DNA of 64,000 bases from contig JBDWAL010000050.1 of assembly GCA_039978895.1 (NCBI GenBank), positions 186,001-250,000 on the forward strand. Direction: 5' to 3'. The position numbers and the translations under genes are program-made. The notes under the pieces are model-generated. The model saw nothing but the letters and a program-made list of their open reading frames with translations. It was not told where the DNA came from and ran no database searches. This stretch comes from Aliishimia sp039978895. Its GTDB lineage: Bacteria > Pseudomonadota > Alphaproteobacteria > Rhodobacterales > Rhodobacteraceae. Shown here in pieces: positions 63,368 through 64,000 of the stretch; within the stretch, counting starts at the first letter, position 1, and the number at the start of each line of letters is the position of its first letter.

Positions 63368-63471
63368 GTTTCATCCATTTTGCGCAGTTTGACCCGAGCA
63401 ACACGTGGCCGCAACTGCGCATATCGCCCAAACCCCGGTTTTCTGCGTAGAATGCAACACATCGCACCTAA

Positions 63472-64000
63472 TTATAGCGGTTCTATGTCACCAATTTCCC
63501 GTCCTGCGTGGAAATCCGCCTGCCATTGCGCAAATGTTCCAGCCGAAATTGCGTCCCGCATGCCCTGCATGATGTCCTGATAGTAATGAAGGTTATGCCA
63601 CGTCAGCAGCATCGAAGAGATCATTTCCTGACTGCGAAACACATGATGCAGGTACGCGCGCGAGTAATTTCGACACGTCGGGCACGTGCAATTTTCATCC
63701 AAGGGGCGCGGATCATCCATGTGGCGGGCGTTCTTGATGTTGAGCACCCCCATTCGGGTGAAAACCTGCCCTGTGCGCCCGGATCGGCTGGGCAACACGC
63801 AATCCATCATATCAATCCCGCGCGCAACCGCGCCCACGATGTCATCCGGCTTGCCCACGCCCATCAAATAGCGCGGCTTATCTTGCGGCAATTGTACGGG
63901 GGCGAAATCAAGGCAGCCAAACATCGCGGCTTGTCCTTCGCCAACCGCCAGACCACCAACGGCATACCCGTCAAAGCCGATGTCGCGCAGGCTTTCCGCG
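63472..64000 (-). CDS. tgt: Queuine tRNA-ribosyltransferase, N-terminus beyond window
   Basis: The last 176 codons are in the window; the frame stays open to base 64000. Tgt exchanges guanine for preQ1 or queuine at tRNA wobble positions. Visible: GYAVGGLAVGEG substrate-binding region, RYLMGVGKP, MMDCVLPSRSGRTGQVFT (with catalytic Asp region) and the zinc ligands CTCPTC then LHH. Confidence 0.93.
   Translation of the reverse strand, partial: AESLRDIGFDGYAVGGLAVGEGQAAMFGCLDFAPVQLPQDKPRYLMGVGKPDDIVGAVARGIDMMDCVLPSRSGRTGQVFTRMGVLNIKNARHMDDPRPLDENCTCPTCRNYSRAYLHHVFRSQEMISSMLLTWHNLHYYQDIMQGMRDAISAGTFAQWQADFHAGREIGDIEPL

Noticed and set aside
63253..63450. 65-codon plus-strand ORF between lon and tgt
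   Set aside because: Overlaps the lon start and promoter region, no ribosome site or recognisable features.

Overview
The window is a chromosomal segment of a Roseobacter-group alphaproteobacterium (Rhodobacteraceae/Rhodobacterales), judged from gene content and order and by eye a GC content in the mid-50s. Family hallmarks are the yceD-rpmF-plsX-fabH-ihfA-merR block, the dgt-argS-SPOR-nagZ-scpA-scpB block, surE-pcm-nlpD beside tatABC, a B12-dependent NrdJ, the double cold-shock protein and ornithine-lipid olsB. No phage, insertion sequence or CRISPR array was seen. Most of the window is housekeeping, with accessory pockets.

Layout. 1-4405 (minus): the first 1468 residues of a giant RTX/tandem Ig-like surface or secreted protein, cut by the window edge. 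It is preceded by a strong-RBS 50-aa ORF and a long leader with four perfect hairpins. 5.3-10.7 kb: tRNA-Leu, yqaA-dsbB, an Lrp regulator divergent from arginase-ornithine cyclodeaminase (arginine to proline), an FAD monooxygenase and a zinc-less DksA. 10.8-13.1 kb: a MoxR ATPase without its usual VWA partner, a DnaB-like small ATPase and a structured-RNA candidate. 13.1-17.6 kb: nrdJ with an NrdR-like box, then tRNA-Pro. 17.7-26.3 kb: DUF192, double CSD protein, pdxH, fabI-gpt, porin, SDR, ABC-F, olsB, bamE. 26.4-31.3 kb: lipid-synthesis operon, ihfA and a MerR protein with a very long acidic tail. 31.4-41.3 kb: tRNA-Pro, two-domain dCTP deaminase, a coiled-coil membrane protein, scpB/scpA, nagZ, SPOR protein, argS, dgt, and an A-type Fe-S carrier. 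41.3-42.9 kb: a two-gene operon of unknown function. 43-50.7 kb: xthA, bioY, an SDR, surE-pcm-nlpD, and the tatABC operon with a DUF815 ATPase. 50.8-59 kb: WYL-type regulator, glycosyltransferase, sulfotransferase-like protein, tRNA-Asp, a secreted protein of unknown function, two convergent histidine-kinase/response-regulator pairs and a MarR/DUF2798 pair sharing an operator. 59-64 kb: two tRNA-Val genes around a histidine phosphatase, MaoC, HU-like protein, lon, and a partial tgt.

The best candidate for an undescribed system is 41308-42880. A 156-aa protein made of seven near-identical FSSGSAP motifs every 19-21 residues is translationally coupled to a 366-aa, apparently all-helical protein. 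The architecture resembles a multi-core peptide precursor with a dedicated partner. Second-tier signals are the RTX leader and small ORF, the homogenised 296-bp repeats inside the RTX gene, the structured RNA next to nrdJ, and the pair of output-less two-component systems.
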